From: Thalassomonas actiniarum | Lineage (GTDB): Bacteria > Pseudomonadota > Gammaproteobacteria > Enterobacterales > Alteromonadaceae | Direction: 5' to 3' | NCBI RefSeq assembly: GCF_000948975.2 | Contig: NZ_CP059735.1 | Coordinates: forward strand, 5,454,603 to 5,518,602 | DNA length: 64,000 bases | Shown here: piece by piece, positions 18,299 through 28,300 of the stretch | Position numbering within the stretch: the first letter of the stretch is position 1 | How the letters are laid out: each line of letters starts with the position of its first letter | Made by a program: the position numbers and the translations under genes | The notes under the pieces: model-generated | What the model was told of the DNA's origin: nothing | The model's database searches: none | The model's input: only the letters and a program-made list of their open reading frames with translations

Positions 18299-18836
18299 TT
18301 GATAGGGCAAGTTAACTATTTCCTGCCCTGACGATAAGGATATCCAGAGTGGAAAATGGCTAGTTTGGATGTCCTTTTATCTGTCATTTGCTGCTTAAGG
18401 TTTTTTATTTTAGCGAGCCGGTTGCTTAACCAGGATAAAGTGAAAAATAGGATAGCGGCATAAGCATTCTCCTCATTTCCTGTAAGCAAATACCAGCCCC
18501 TTAAGCCGGATAAATTATCATTCCCTTTAATTTTAAAAAGTTAGCATTTAAGCAAGGAATTACCTTCTTCTCAGCTAATTTGTTGACTTCCCAGTCCTTT
18601 TAAGAGAAGCAGCTTACTTTTCCATTACTATCAACAGCTTGCCTAAGCATCAACTCTCCCGATATTTTTAATCCTTATTACCTATAATCAACCCCGACTT
18701 TGCTCTTGGTATGGAAACCAGGAAATCTAGTTCCCCGCCATAAAGTTATCCGGCAAGAAATAATGCCGGCATATGCTCTGTTGTGCCGCATTTTTCCCTG
18801 CCAAACCCTCAACTTTTCAACTGATAAGGAATGACA
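18299..18836. other. Intergenic region before the small exported protein gene
   Basis: About 540 bp, mostly non-coding. A 35-codon hydrophobic frame at 18356-18463 has no good ribosome-binding site and is not called. No other structure recognised. Confidence 0.35.
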
Positions 18837-19292
18837 ATGAAACGTTTATATCATACAGACAAAAAAAGCACGGCGATGATGGCGGCCGGTCTGCTGGCAT
18901 TAGTCGTATGCGGACAAGCATCAGCCAATAACAGCGCCGTGATCACCGCCGAAGATCCAACCACAGTACTGGATCATTTCATGTGTTACGACATAGTGGA
19001 GCAGCCAACGCCGATAGATCTTAAGGTTTATGTTCGCGATCAATTTCTCGAACAATATTACCAGGTACTCGAACTGACCAAGCTATGCGCACCAGCGGAA
19101 AAACACCATGACGGCAAAGTTTTTAAAATCAAATACGAGTTTGCCCACATGGCCTGCTATAACGTTCAACCGGAAAAGTTCCATGCCGCTAACGCCCGTG
19201 TGAACCTGTATAATCAATTCGGCTCCTATTCCGAGCTTTTTGTTTACCAGGTCAGGGAGATATGCGTGCCGACATTTAAAGAGCATTTATAA
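18837..19292 (+). CDS. Small exported protein with repeated Cys-Tyr motif (DUF7450-like)
   Basis: 151 residues. The ATG at 18837 is chosen because AAGGA at 18826-18830 sits 6 bp upstream; an ATG at 18831 would leave no spacing. Signal peptide through about residue 31 (ending GQASA). The mature part has two similar halves: DHFMCYDIVEQP...VYVRDQF...LCAPAEKH and AHMACYNVQPEKF...VNLYNQF...ICVPTF. Each half has the pattern CY, a short strand, then DQF or NQF, then C. This matches my memory of DUF7450-type domains; function unknown. The duplication is visible in the sequence, the family name is tentative. Confidence 0.65.
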   Translation: MKRLYHTDKKSTAMMAAGLLALVVCGQASANNSAVITAEDPTTVLDHFMCYDIVEQPTPIDLKVYVRDQFLEQYYQVLELTKLCAPAEKHHDGKVFKIKYEFAHMACYNVQPEKFHAANARVNLYNQFGSYSELFVYQVREICVPTFKEHL

Positions 19293-19684
19293 TAGCCAGC
19301 AGGTAAACTTGTGCACTGATACTAAGTGTTATTGGCCCCCTGGGATTAATCGCACTATTTATGGCCAGAAGTTATGGCCATATTTGAACATTAACTCAAG
19401 TTAATCCTTCTGCCTTAAACTTCATATATGCTTTTGTCTTCACATAACCGTCTTTGTTGCTCACCAAAATAGCAAAAACGATACAGGTATCCTTTAATTA
19501 TTATTTGGCTTGTATTGACAGGTTTTGAGAGCGATGCAACATTTGCGAGCCACAAGCGCTCACTCTGACTTTAATCAGATAATTTCCTAGTGAAACTATT
19601 GATTAATAAATTACCCAAGACATCTCTAACCACCTATCAAGAGCTGAACAGTCTAAAGCAGAGCCGTATAGAAAACAGAAAGAA
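19293..19684. other. Intergenic region left of the RAYT element
   Basis: About 390 bp; a short frame at 19590-19817 runs into the repeats and is not a real gene. Nothing else recognised. Confidence 0.35.
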
Positions 19685-19822
19685 ACAGAAAGGGACACCC
19701 CTAAATTTAATTTCAGATTATGCCCTATTACACTTGCATATTAAATTTGAACAGAAAACAGAAAGGGACACCCCTAAATTTAATTTCAGATTATGCCCTA
19801 TTACACTTGCATATTAAATTTG
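19685..19822 (+). repeat. Left-end direct repeat, two 65-bp copies
   Basis: Copies at 19685-19749 and 19758-19822 (period 73 bp) are identical or nearly so. Each begins with the 24-bp element repeat and ends in GCATATTAAATTTG. Confidence 0.9.
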
Positions 19823-19981
19823 GGCAACATACTTAATGCTCCCCATAAGCTATTACTTTGTTTTAAGGCTGCAGCTGAAGGAAAATAGAAGGTTTGAAGC
19901 TAGAGTAGGTTTGATGAAACCACTGTTAACAAAAAGATATCGTGAAACAAAAGTTCACGGACCATTTTACAAGCTATATAA

Positions 19982-20974
19982 CTACTCAGTATATAAATGT
20001 AACGACTGATGAGTATTGCACCATTTTCGCTCGGTTTTTAATGCCCAACGGCCCAGATTTTCCGGGCTGCCGGCAGCACTGATAAAGTGACGATTGAAGT
20101 CTTTTATCACTTCCAGCCAGTCTTTATCATTAATATTTAGCCGTGCAAATAGCCGCTGGATATCAGGCGGAATAAAGCCGCGTTTATCCTCTCGTACACA
20201 ACGACCGGTCCATTCCACCAGGCTAAGGTAATCAAACAATTTAAAAGGTAAACCTGTGCCAGGCTTACCGTGAGGTTTATAACCAGTGAAAGGGGCAATT
20301 GTTATTGGTTGTGCTTGCTGCATTTTTTTAGCGGTGGCAAGCGCCTTTATACGCTGCTGGATACTGGTAAAGTCAGAGGTTTCCGGTGTAACACATATAT
20401 CAGCCCGTATTGGGTTCAAATCAACATAAGTCATACAAGCGAGTAATGCGCTATCATCGAGTAGTGCTTGCGACTTAAAACGCCCTTCCCAAAACCGTCC
20501 TTTACACTTATCTTCCTTATTGGCCTGTACCGCAATAGATTCATTTAAGCAACGCATGAACCAGCCCAGCTCGAATAAGCGTTTACGCCACTTTTCAATC
20601 AGCTCAAGTGCTTTATCTTTTTCAGCTTCTGTGGTTTTAGTTTCCGTCAAATATCGGTCAACCAAAGGATGCCCTTTAAACAACTGCATCCAGCGCAAAG
20701 CAACTTCCCTACTTCCCCACTGCAGAGCTTCCTGAGCGTTTACTCTCAACACCAGATGATAGTGGTTACTCATAATGGCATAAGCACATATATCAATAGC
20801 AAATACATCTGCAAGCTGTTTGGTTTTATCCACCAGCCACTGTTTTCTGTGATCAAAGTTTTGTCCGGTACTTTTATCTTCACCACACAAAAACGCCCTA
20901 CGCACACAGCGACAAATGCAGTGATAGTAAGGCGTTTCTTCAAGGCAAACTTGAAGTTTTCGGGCACGGGTCAT
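19982..20974 (-). CDS. REP-associated tyrosine transposase (IS200-like, Y1)
   Basis: 330 residues, the longer type of Y1/HUH transposase. [16 protein letters not shown] near the N-terminus matches the family start; AYAIMSNHYHLVLRV contains the HUH metal-binding motif (HYH). CKGRFWEGRFKSQALLDD and ACMTYVDLNPIRA are family hallmarks, and the catalytic Tyr is expected in the latter. It cleaves single-stranded DNA at hairpin repeats. Flanking repeats of REP type support the RAYT assignment. The frame is intact. It lies just outside the CDI locus with a partial duplicate of its 5' end upstream. Confidence 0.93.
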   Translation of the reverse strand: MTRARKLQVCLEETPYYHCICRCVRRAFLCGEDKSTGQNFDHRKQWLVDKTKQLADVFAIDICAYAIMSNHYHLVLRVNAQEALQWGSREVALRWMQLFKGHPLVDRYLTETKTTEAEKDKALELIEKWRKRLFELGWFMRCLNESIAVQANKEDKCKGRFWEGRFKSQALLDDSALLACMTYVDLNPIRADICVTPETSDFTSIQQRIKALATAKKMQQAQPITIAPFTGYKPHGKPGTGLPFKLFDYLSLVEWTGRCVREDKRGFIPPDIQRLFARLNINDKDWLEVIKDFNRHFISAAGSPENLGRWALKTERKWCNTHQSLHLYTE

Positions 20975-21245
20975 GACTTTAATCTCAGTGTTGATAGCAC
21001 TTAAGTTAAATCCTAGATCGTCATTTTCAGTAAATCAAATTTAGGGGTGTCCCTTTCTGTTTCTTCACCACACAAAAACGCCCTACGCACACAGCGACAA
21101 ATGCAGTGATAGTAAGGCGTTTCTTCAAGGCAAACTTGAAGTTTTCGGGCACGGGTCATGACTTTAATCTCAGTGTTGATAGCACTTAAGTTAAATCCTA
21201 GATCGTCATTTTCAGTAAATCAAATTTAGGGGTGTCCCTTTCTGT
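20877..21245. repeat. 185-bp tandem duplication of the transposase 5' end
   Basis: 20877-21060 is repeated at 21062-21245. The first copy includes the first roughly 98 bp of the transposase gene and the upstream repeat; the second is a non-functional partial copy. Confidence 0.92.
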
Positions 21246-21431
21246 TCGGTAAATCAAATTTAGGGGTGTCCCTTTCTGTTCCTTTCTGTTCGTGGTAAAT
21301 CAAATTTAGGGGTGTCCCTTTCTGTTCGTGGTAAATCAAATTTAGGGGTGTCCCTTTCTGTTCGGTAAATCAAATTTAGGGGTGTCCCTTTCTGTTCGTG
21401 GTAAATCAAATTTAGGGGTGTCCCTTTCTGT
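21222..21431 (-). repeat. Tandem array of the 24-bp element repeat
   Basis: Six copies beginning at 21222, 21256, 21302, 21338, 21372 and 21408 (a seventh stands apart at 21037), spaced 34 to 46 bp and separated by short linkers such as TCGTGGTAAATC or TCGGTAAATC. One linker carries an extra CCTTTCTGTT. Amplification by slippage or repeated element-end copying is likely. Confidence 0.9.
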
Positions 21432-21432
21432 T

Positions 21433-21540
21433 CGTTTCCAAAATGTTATTTGTGGTATTCACGTCAAAGTCAATACGGAAGTTACTCCCGTCATATTCCT
21501 CATAACCCTTCTGCGCTGAAATACTTTCTATGGTTCTAAC
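21433..21540 (-). pseudogene. Orphan CdiA toxin-tail remnant
   Basis: Read on the minus strand this encodes RTIESISAQKGYEEYDGSNF followed by RIDFDV. The intact CdiA tail has RQVLSINGKSTETQGGYEAY then DGQNYRIDFDI. About 35 codons remain; the frame then runs into the RAYT repeats. It has no start codon. Orphan toxin tails downstream of cdiA-cdiI are typical of CDI loci and serve as donors for tail exchange. Confidence 0.75.
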
Positions 21541-21543
21541 TTA

Positions 21544-21858
21544 TTACATCCCTGTTAGCGCTCTTATTTTTTTTGAAAAGACAGCCATCTCTACTCTATC
21601 AAAACCAGTAATTGCTTGTAATTCCCCTTGAAACATGGACTCATTTTTTGATGCTTCATGCGCCAACAAGCTCAAAACAAACAATTCATTAGGTGTAAAT
21701 ACCTCTCCAGCATATACTTCTTTAATAGCATTCGTAATCTTTGTTACAATTTCTTGCATATTTGCTGTTGTTATCACGATATCACTTCCTTCTTCCAAAA
21801 CAAGTAAAGTGCTAGCTATTTTATCATTCAAATCTGTATTGATATCTTTCATATTCAT
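21544..21858 (-). CDS. Small hypothetical protein of the CDI locus
   Basis: 104 residues, AT-rich codon use like its neighbours. Mostly helical, acidic: NTDLNDKIASTLLVLEEGSD, then FTPNELFVLSLLAHEASKNE. No family recognised. It lies between the candidate immunity gene and the orphan tail remnant, on the same strand. Inference: an additional immunity-type or locus-accessory protein. An in-frame ATG at 21852 has a better-spaced AGG and is an alternative start. Confidence 0.6.
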   Translation of the reverse strand: MNMKDINTDLNDKIASTLLVLEEGSDIVITTANMQEIVTKITNAIKEVYAGEVFTPNELFVLSLLAHEASKNESMFQGELQAITGFDRVEMAVFSKKIRALTGM

Positions 21859-21939
21859 CCTAAAAATAAAACTACTTTTCCACTATTATTTTTATTAACA
21901 TCTATATATAACACTCATTCACTCTGCACATTATCGTTA

Positions 21940-22371
21940 TTATGACAAAGGGTTATCAATAGCATAAAACTTACAGCTTTCATTCATGAATTGTTTGATT
22001 TCACCAGGAAAAGTAACACCTACATTTAAAGACTTTAAATGTAAAATTTTTTGATGGATATAATCAAAATACGCTCGTTTTTTTACTTCATCAATTTCAT
22101 TAATAAATGTAGATAAGTATTTCTTGTAATATGGAACAGCCCAATCATAAGAAGCACTTAATAATGTTCTAACATCTTCAGGTGAATTAATTATCCTATA
22201 TGCTTTTTCAAACAACAGGACTTGTTCATGGACAGTTAAATTAATCAAATATTTATCTTTGAAATCTTTATATTCACCATGCGTATTCCAAGCAATTGTT
22301 CTATATGGGTAATCACCTTGTATCAAGCTTATGAATAACTCTACAGTAGTATCTTTTAGCATATCATTCAT
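21940..22371 (-). CDS. Candidate CDI immunity protein
   Basis: 143 residues from the ATG at 22371, which starts one base after the CdiA stop codon and suggests translational coupling; the frame stays open upstream (GTG at 22395), overlapping cdiA. Mostly alpha-helical, soluble, no membrane segment: VELFISLIQGDYPYRTIAWN, LTVHEQVLLFEKAYRI, then TFPGEIKQFMNESCKF. No family recognised. Position immediately after a CdiA toxin tail is the standard place for cdiI, so the role is inferred from position. Confidence 0.7.
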   Translation of the reverse strand: MNDMLKDTTVELFISLIQGDYPYRTIAWNTHGEYKDFKDKYLINLTVHEQVLLFEKAYRIINSPEDVRTLLSASYDWAVPYYKKYLSTFINEIDEVKKRAYFDYIHQKILHLKSLNVGVTFPGEIKQFMNESCKFYAIDNPLS

Positions 22372-22372
22372 C

Positions 22373-25300
22373 TTACGGATTATCGGTACCATCACTATTT
22401 AAATTATTATTTTTAGGAATAGATACATCATCATATCTATGGACTGTTGGGTTGGTTATAGGATTAATTATAACAGTTTCATTATTTACTCTTTGTCTTC
22501 CTCCACCAAGAGCTGCTGGCCCACCGATATCATTGAGGTAATTTGAATTAAATACTGGTATATCCAATTTATTTAGCTGATCAGCAATATCAAAATCTAT
22601 GCGATAATTTTGTCCATCATATGCTTCATAACCACCTTGTGTTTCAGTCGATTTACCATTAATTGAGAGCACCTGCCTTGTTTCTGTTATTCCTTTACCT
22701 GCGACATCCTCTGTAAAGGTCATATATTTTCCAGGAGGAATCGTTATTTCATTTTTTAACACAAAATTCCCGTTAGCATCATATATAGGATTACCTTCAA
22801 AATCTTTATCTACGTAATATTCTATAAATGATTTTTCATCTACAACAACAGATGTTCTATCAGAATTAGACAAAGCATTTTGATTAACTTTGTGCTCCAA
22901 TAAACGACTAGGATCTGTAATTACTTCAGGTTGACTGACAGAACCTGTTGGGTTGCTTGGAACTGCAGTTACTGGATTAGACACATTTTCTAAACCTTTC
23001 ACTGGCACATGCGGTTGAGGTGTAGTTTCAAAAGGCGTAGTTTGTTTAGGTATCTTGTTACCAACATAATCATCCCAATTAACAGGACGAAATGCGGTTC
23101 CCCCATCATCTGAGTTACTATCTCGTACGACAACTGTTTTTGAGTTTTGATCTAAATAAACGGTACGTCCATCAGGATAATACCTAACATCTGTTGGATT
23201 ATTCAAAACCCCCTCAACATGGTTTTGAAATTCACCTTTACTATTAAACTCTGGGAATTCATCACCATGTTTATCCCATGCATGGCCATTAGTTATTTGC
23301 TCTGAAGCTAATTGGTGATTTAATGCTGGTGAATTGATATTGTCAGTGCTTCCAGTCCTATCTGGAACATTAGTATCAGAACCACCTTTATTAATTGCAC
23401 CAATCCCTGCACCCAGCCCTACAACCTCAAGGCCAAATTCAGTACCACTTTGTAATGTCGTTGATAAGCCACCACCTAGCCGATCATCAATCTCCATGAA
23501 ACGTTCATGAGTTTCAACATCTACACCTTGCACACCAGCAGCAATGTATTTAGCAGTTGTTTCCTGAACATTTCTGATTACATCCCCAAAAGCAGTTTCG
23601 ACAGCAAACTCTTTACCTACTTCCAGTGCAGTTCTAACAACGCCACCAGTAAGCATACCAACAGCCAGCAAAGCAGCTTCTGCCTGCTCTACAGGTAAAG
23701 TCGCAACAAATGCTTTGGTTGTATCTAAACCAACAATCACTTTCTGGGCTGGTGTTATGTCATTACCTTCAGTAATCGTAATTTCTAATGGTCCACCATT
23801 AAGTTCTCTCGTGGTATTTTCACTATTAGCGACATTGTTTTGTTCGCTAATATTTTGCTCCCCGGTTGAGGCCTCAGCACCAATTAAGTCACCATTGGCA
23901 AGCATATTGCCGATAATGGCGTAAAATTCAGGGTTAGTGAGCAAGTCTTTCGCAACACTGGGATCTACGCCTCTTTGGATCAGGTTATCAAGAGCTTGCT
24001 CCTCTTTCCCCTGTAGCAATGCTGCGACCTTAGGATCATCAATGTCATACATAAACTGGGTAACTTCCTTTACCCCTAAAGCATTGGCAACATCACCTAT
24101 CGTTTCACCTACGGCCTCTGCCGCTTGGGCAACCTGCTCATGGTCCACCGTAAGGTCAATATTGCCTTCCTGGCGATCTATGCTGTACAGCTCTTTATCA
24201 ACATTGTCGGTATCGCGATTGATGTTGATATCTTGTGTTTCCCCTTCGCCTAAGGTTTCACCGCCCACGGTAACGTTACCTTCACCAATCGTGGCCAGGG
24301 TTTTACCTACATCAATGCTGCTGGTGTTGCTGTAGGTGTACTGGCTGGAGTTCACGTCCAGGCTGTTGCTGCCGGTATCGCTGTCGCCTGTCGGTGAAGT
24401 GGCATTGGGGTCGTTGACCGTACCGCCGATACCGACATTGGCATTGATGCCCGCATTTTGCTGGCTGCTATAGCTGGTATTGGTCAGGTCGGTAAAGGTC
24501 AGCGTGTCGGTACTCAGGTTCAGGTTGCCGGTATCGTTGCCTGCTTCGTCCCTTGCGGCAATCAAGGCGCCGGCAATATTGGTATTGCCGTCGACATTGA
24601 TATTGACTTCACCGCCGCCGGTGATGCTGCTCAGCACCGTTTCACGGGTCTGGTAACGGCCGCTGCTGGTATTCATGCCGCCGTTGACGCTGCCGACACC
24701 GCCGCTGGTATCCCCCAGGTTCGCGGTCGCCACAGCTTCGCCGCCGTTAATACCTGACAAGGCACTGCCTATCGCAGATGAAGTACTGTTCGGTGCTTCA
24801 CTGCCGGCATCAAAGCCAAAACCGCCGCTGATACCAAAACCTTTGTTGCTGCCGCTGGTACGGTTTTGCATCGACTCCAGCGTTAAATCACCGCCGACAT
24901 CCAAATTCAGGTCATTGCTGGCGGCTATATTGCCGCCCTGGATATTGGTATCGCCTGCCGTGGTGATATTGATATCGTTCGCACTTAAAGTGCTGTTATT
25001 GTAGGTGGTGCTTCTGTCGCGGTTTTCATTGCGGTTATAGCTGGCACTCACCGTCGGACCACTTGCGGCACCGCCTAAGGTTTGCGCTATGGTGATATGG
25101 CCGTTTTGCATCTCATAACTGCTGCTTGAGGTATCGCGCGACGCCTGGATATCCAGCGTGCCGGTATCAATATTCAGCTGGTTGCCTGCAAACAGGTCGC
25201 TGCCCTGAATCAGCGTGGTGCTGGTATTGCCCTGCTCGCTGTCACGGCTGTTCAACCCGGTCACGATATTAATGTTGTTACCGCTCACGTTAGAAGCACG

Positions 25301-28300
25301 CGAGGTGGTTTTTTCATACTGGCTGTTGGTTTTCGTGGCATCCACATCCAGCTGTACACCGGCATTAAAGCCCATGATCATGGATGTCGCCGCGCCTGCA
25401 GTCACCTGCTGGGCTAAGTTATAGCCTTTCATGGTGGCATCGGCGGTAGCTAAGGCGATGCCGGTGACATACCAGTCTTCATCGCTTTGTACATCTTCCA
25501 CCAGTTCACGCAGTTCGATCAGATCGGTATAGGTGACCCCGGGCGTGCCTGCCCCATACTCCGCTTCCAACTGGGCTAAGCGGTTTTCCAGGCCATCACG
25601 CTCTTTTTTGTAGGTGCGGTAATCTTCTTCCGCCTGTTTCACCTTTTCTCTGGCTTCGTTCAAGGCGACAGTGGCTTTGGCTACTTCTACCGCCTGGTTC
25701 TGCACCACTATGCTCAGCTCGGCTTCGCCGTGGGTTTCTTCTAAGGTTTCCTCATAACTTTCTTCCGCTTCCCTGATGATGACATTGTCGCCGGCTATCA
25801 GGTTAACGCTGCCTTCGGTGTTGGAGCTGCTGTCGGCATCACCCCCGTTACCGGCAAGAATATCCGAGCCTTCGATCAGGATATCCGCCACCGAATCCAG
25901 GGTAATGCTCTCGTTGGCAGCAAGTGTTGAACCGCGCTGGGTATTGCTGGTGCTGCTAAAGTCAACATTGTCATAGGTGGCGTTGCCGATAGAGAATTTC
26001 AGCTGGCCGTCTTCCACCTTCACCATATCGGTGGGGTTGCTCAGTCCTTTTAAGGCATCGCCAAAACCGACTTCTATCTTGCGCTCGCGGGAGTAGGTTT
26101 CCACCGTTTCCCGGGCCGCCAGTACTTGGATATCGCCGATATCGGTGGTAATAGCCAGGCCGCCGCCGGCAATCACGTCCGAGCCGACCACGGTGCCGCT
26201 GCCGACATCCATATTGATATTGCCCCGAGCATCAAGCAATGAGCTGTAGGCGGTGGTGGCGGTTTCGCCATTCATTTTCTCTTTCGAGGAATAGAAGCTG
26301 CCGCCGGAGAGAAAGCCGCCTTTTTTGCGCATCTTCTCTACCTGGCTGGTTTCTTCGCCTGCGGTGATCAACAGCTCATCAAAGGCGGCGACATTGATAT
26401 CGCCACCGGCAAAGAGTTCGCTGCCGCCTATGGTAATATCGTCCCCGGAAAGCAGGGTTAAATCCGCCCCCGAGTTAAGCTGGCTGCTGCTCAGTTTCTC
26501 GGTCTTCTCGGCATCAAGCTTGGCCTTGGATTTTAAGCCGCCGAAGCTTTTCTTGCTCACCGACTTCATTTCATAGTCGGTATAGCTTTGCGCCAGTACG
26601 TTGATGTCGTTGCCGGCAACCACCATATCGCCGCCGGATTGCAGGGTGGAGCCGACAATATTGACATCGCCGCTTTGCTGCACCGACAGGCTGCCGTCTT
26701 CGTTTTTCAAGGCATTGATCAAGACATCGCCGCCGGCAACCACAGTCGTGCCGAGCACGGTATCGTGCTGCGACTCTTTAAGGGTGATCTTTTTCTTGAA
26801 GGTGCTTTTCTTGGTCTTCTTCGAGCTGGCCATGTGCGATTCGGTCACCGCCAGCAGGTTCATCTCGTTGCCCGCCGCCAGCGAAACATCGCCGTTGGCG
26901 GCAAATAACGCTCCTTCAGATTCCAGATTATTACCGGCTGCCACACTCAGGTTGCCGCCCGCCTGCAGACTGGCCACATCATAGGTGGTGTCGTAATTGA
27001 TCTTATAACCGCCTTTAAAATAACGCTCCTGACCGGATTTATTTTCAATCGCGCCGAGCAAAACATCGTTACCGGCATACAGGCTGATATCGCCGGCGGC
27101 GCTGAGCTCGCTGCCCTGCAGGTCGATATTGTTGCCGGCGTTCATGGCCAGACTGTCGGTGGAGATAATTTGTGAGGCTTCGCCGACACTGGTGTAGGTG
27201 ACGCTGTCGGTGCCGCGTTTATGCTCGCGCTCCCAGGTGCTTTGCTCAAACTCGGTACGGTTGATGATATCGCCGCCGGCGTTAAGCACCACGTCACTGC
27301 CGGCAATCAGTGCCTGCTGGTTCAGCAGATCGCCGCCGGCATTGATTTGCAGCAGGCCACCGGAGAGCAGGCTGTTATTGTTGATCACATCGCCGCCGCT
27401 GGTCAGGCTTAATTCCGCACCCGCCATCAAGCTGGCGTCATTGGTAAAGTCACCGCCGATATCCAGCACGATCGCCTGGGCGCTCAGATCCAGGGTATTG
27501 ACGAAGTCGCCCCCCAGCTCCAGGCCGATCAGGTTTTCGCTATCGAGGAAAGTTAATGCCGTGGTTTCAAGTTCGCCTTGTGAGCGTAAAATCACGCCAT
27601 CAACGCCGCCAATGCCCGCTTCCACCGTGATGCCGCCGTCGGCGCGGATATCCAGGTAGGTGCCTGCGCCTATGGTCACGCCGTCCGCCAAGAGATCGTT
27701 CTGGCCCACCGCCGCATACAGCTGGGTCTGGCCGTCATTGATATAGTCTTCGTTGAAGCCCAGATCCTGGGTCAGTACCCGCACCTGTTCGTCGGTTAAA
27801 AAGACGTTTTCCGAGGCCTGCACACTGCCGTCATTACCTGTGTTAGCGGTGTTAACGCTGGTGGCAGCCTCGGCATGGGCGGCGGCTGCCGCTTCCAGCT
27901 CAATCAAACTGGTGAGGTAGCCACCGTGGCCGGCGGCTTCGTTGATCAGCGCCCGGGTGGCATTTTGTGCCAGCTGTTGCTGGCTTAACTGACGCTGTTC
28001 GCTCAGGCCCTGGTCATTTTCGATTTGCTCCCTGAGCACTTCATCGGGATCATGGCCGATAGTGTCCAAAAAGCGCTCCGAGCCCAGCAGCGCCTGCTCG
28101 GTCAGGTATTGTTCGCGATTTTCTTCGGTATAGTTGTGCTCCGGATTTTCCCCGCTGACGTGTAAACTCGGGCCGTTAACGGCAACCTCGTCGCTGCGCT
28201 CTGCGCTGGCATCACTGCTCTGCGCCGCCACTTCCTGTGTTTCAACGCTGCCCGGGCCTTCATTGCCCGGGTTGTCTATCACCGGCGTGATATAGTTCAT

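Larger units (their letters stand above)
19685..21431. mobile_element. RAYT/IS200-like element with amplified terminal repeats
   Basis: A Y1-type transposase gene flanked by a 24-bp repeat that begins ACAGAAAGGGACACCC on the left (copies at 19685 and 19758) and appears as its exact reverse complement on the right (copies beginning at 21037, 21222, 21256, 21302, 21338, 21372 and 21408). Each copy contains AGGG-GTGT-CCCT, a mini-hairpin of REP type. The right side also has a 185-bp tandem duplication of the transposase 5' end. The element interrupts the tail of the CDI locus. Confidence 0.75.

Noticed and set aside
18356-18463. 35-codon hydrophobic frame after the RiPP-like gene
   Set aside because: Poor ribosome-binding site and no conservation evidence.
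19590-19817. 75-codon frame left of the transposase
   Set aside because: More than half consists of the element's direct repeat.
21033-21431. Regularly repeated 24-bp units resembling a CRISPR array
   Set aside because: The separators are only 10-22 bp and nearly identical to each other, no cas genes are near, and the same repeat in inverted orientation lies on the other side of a Y1 transposase gene.
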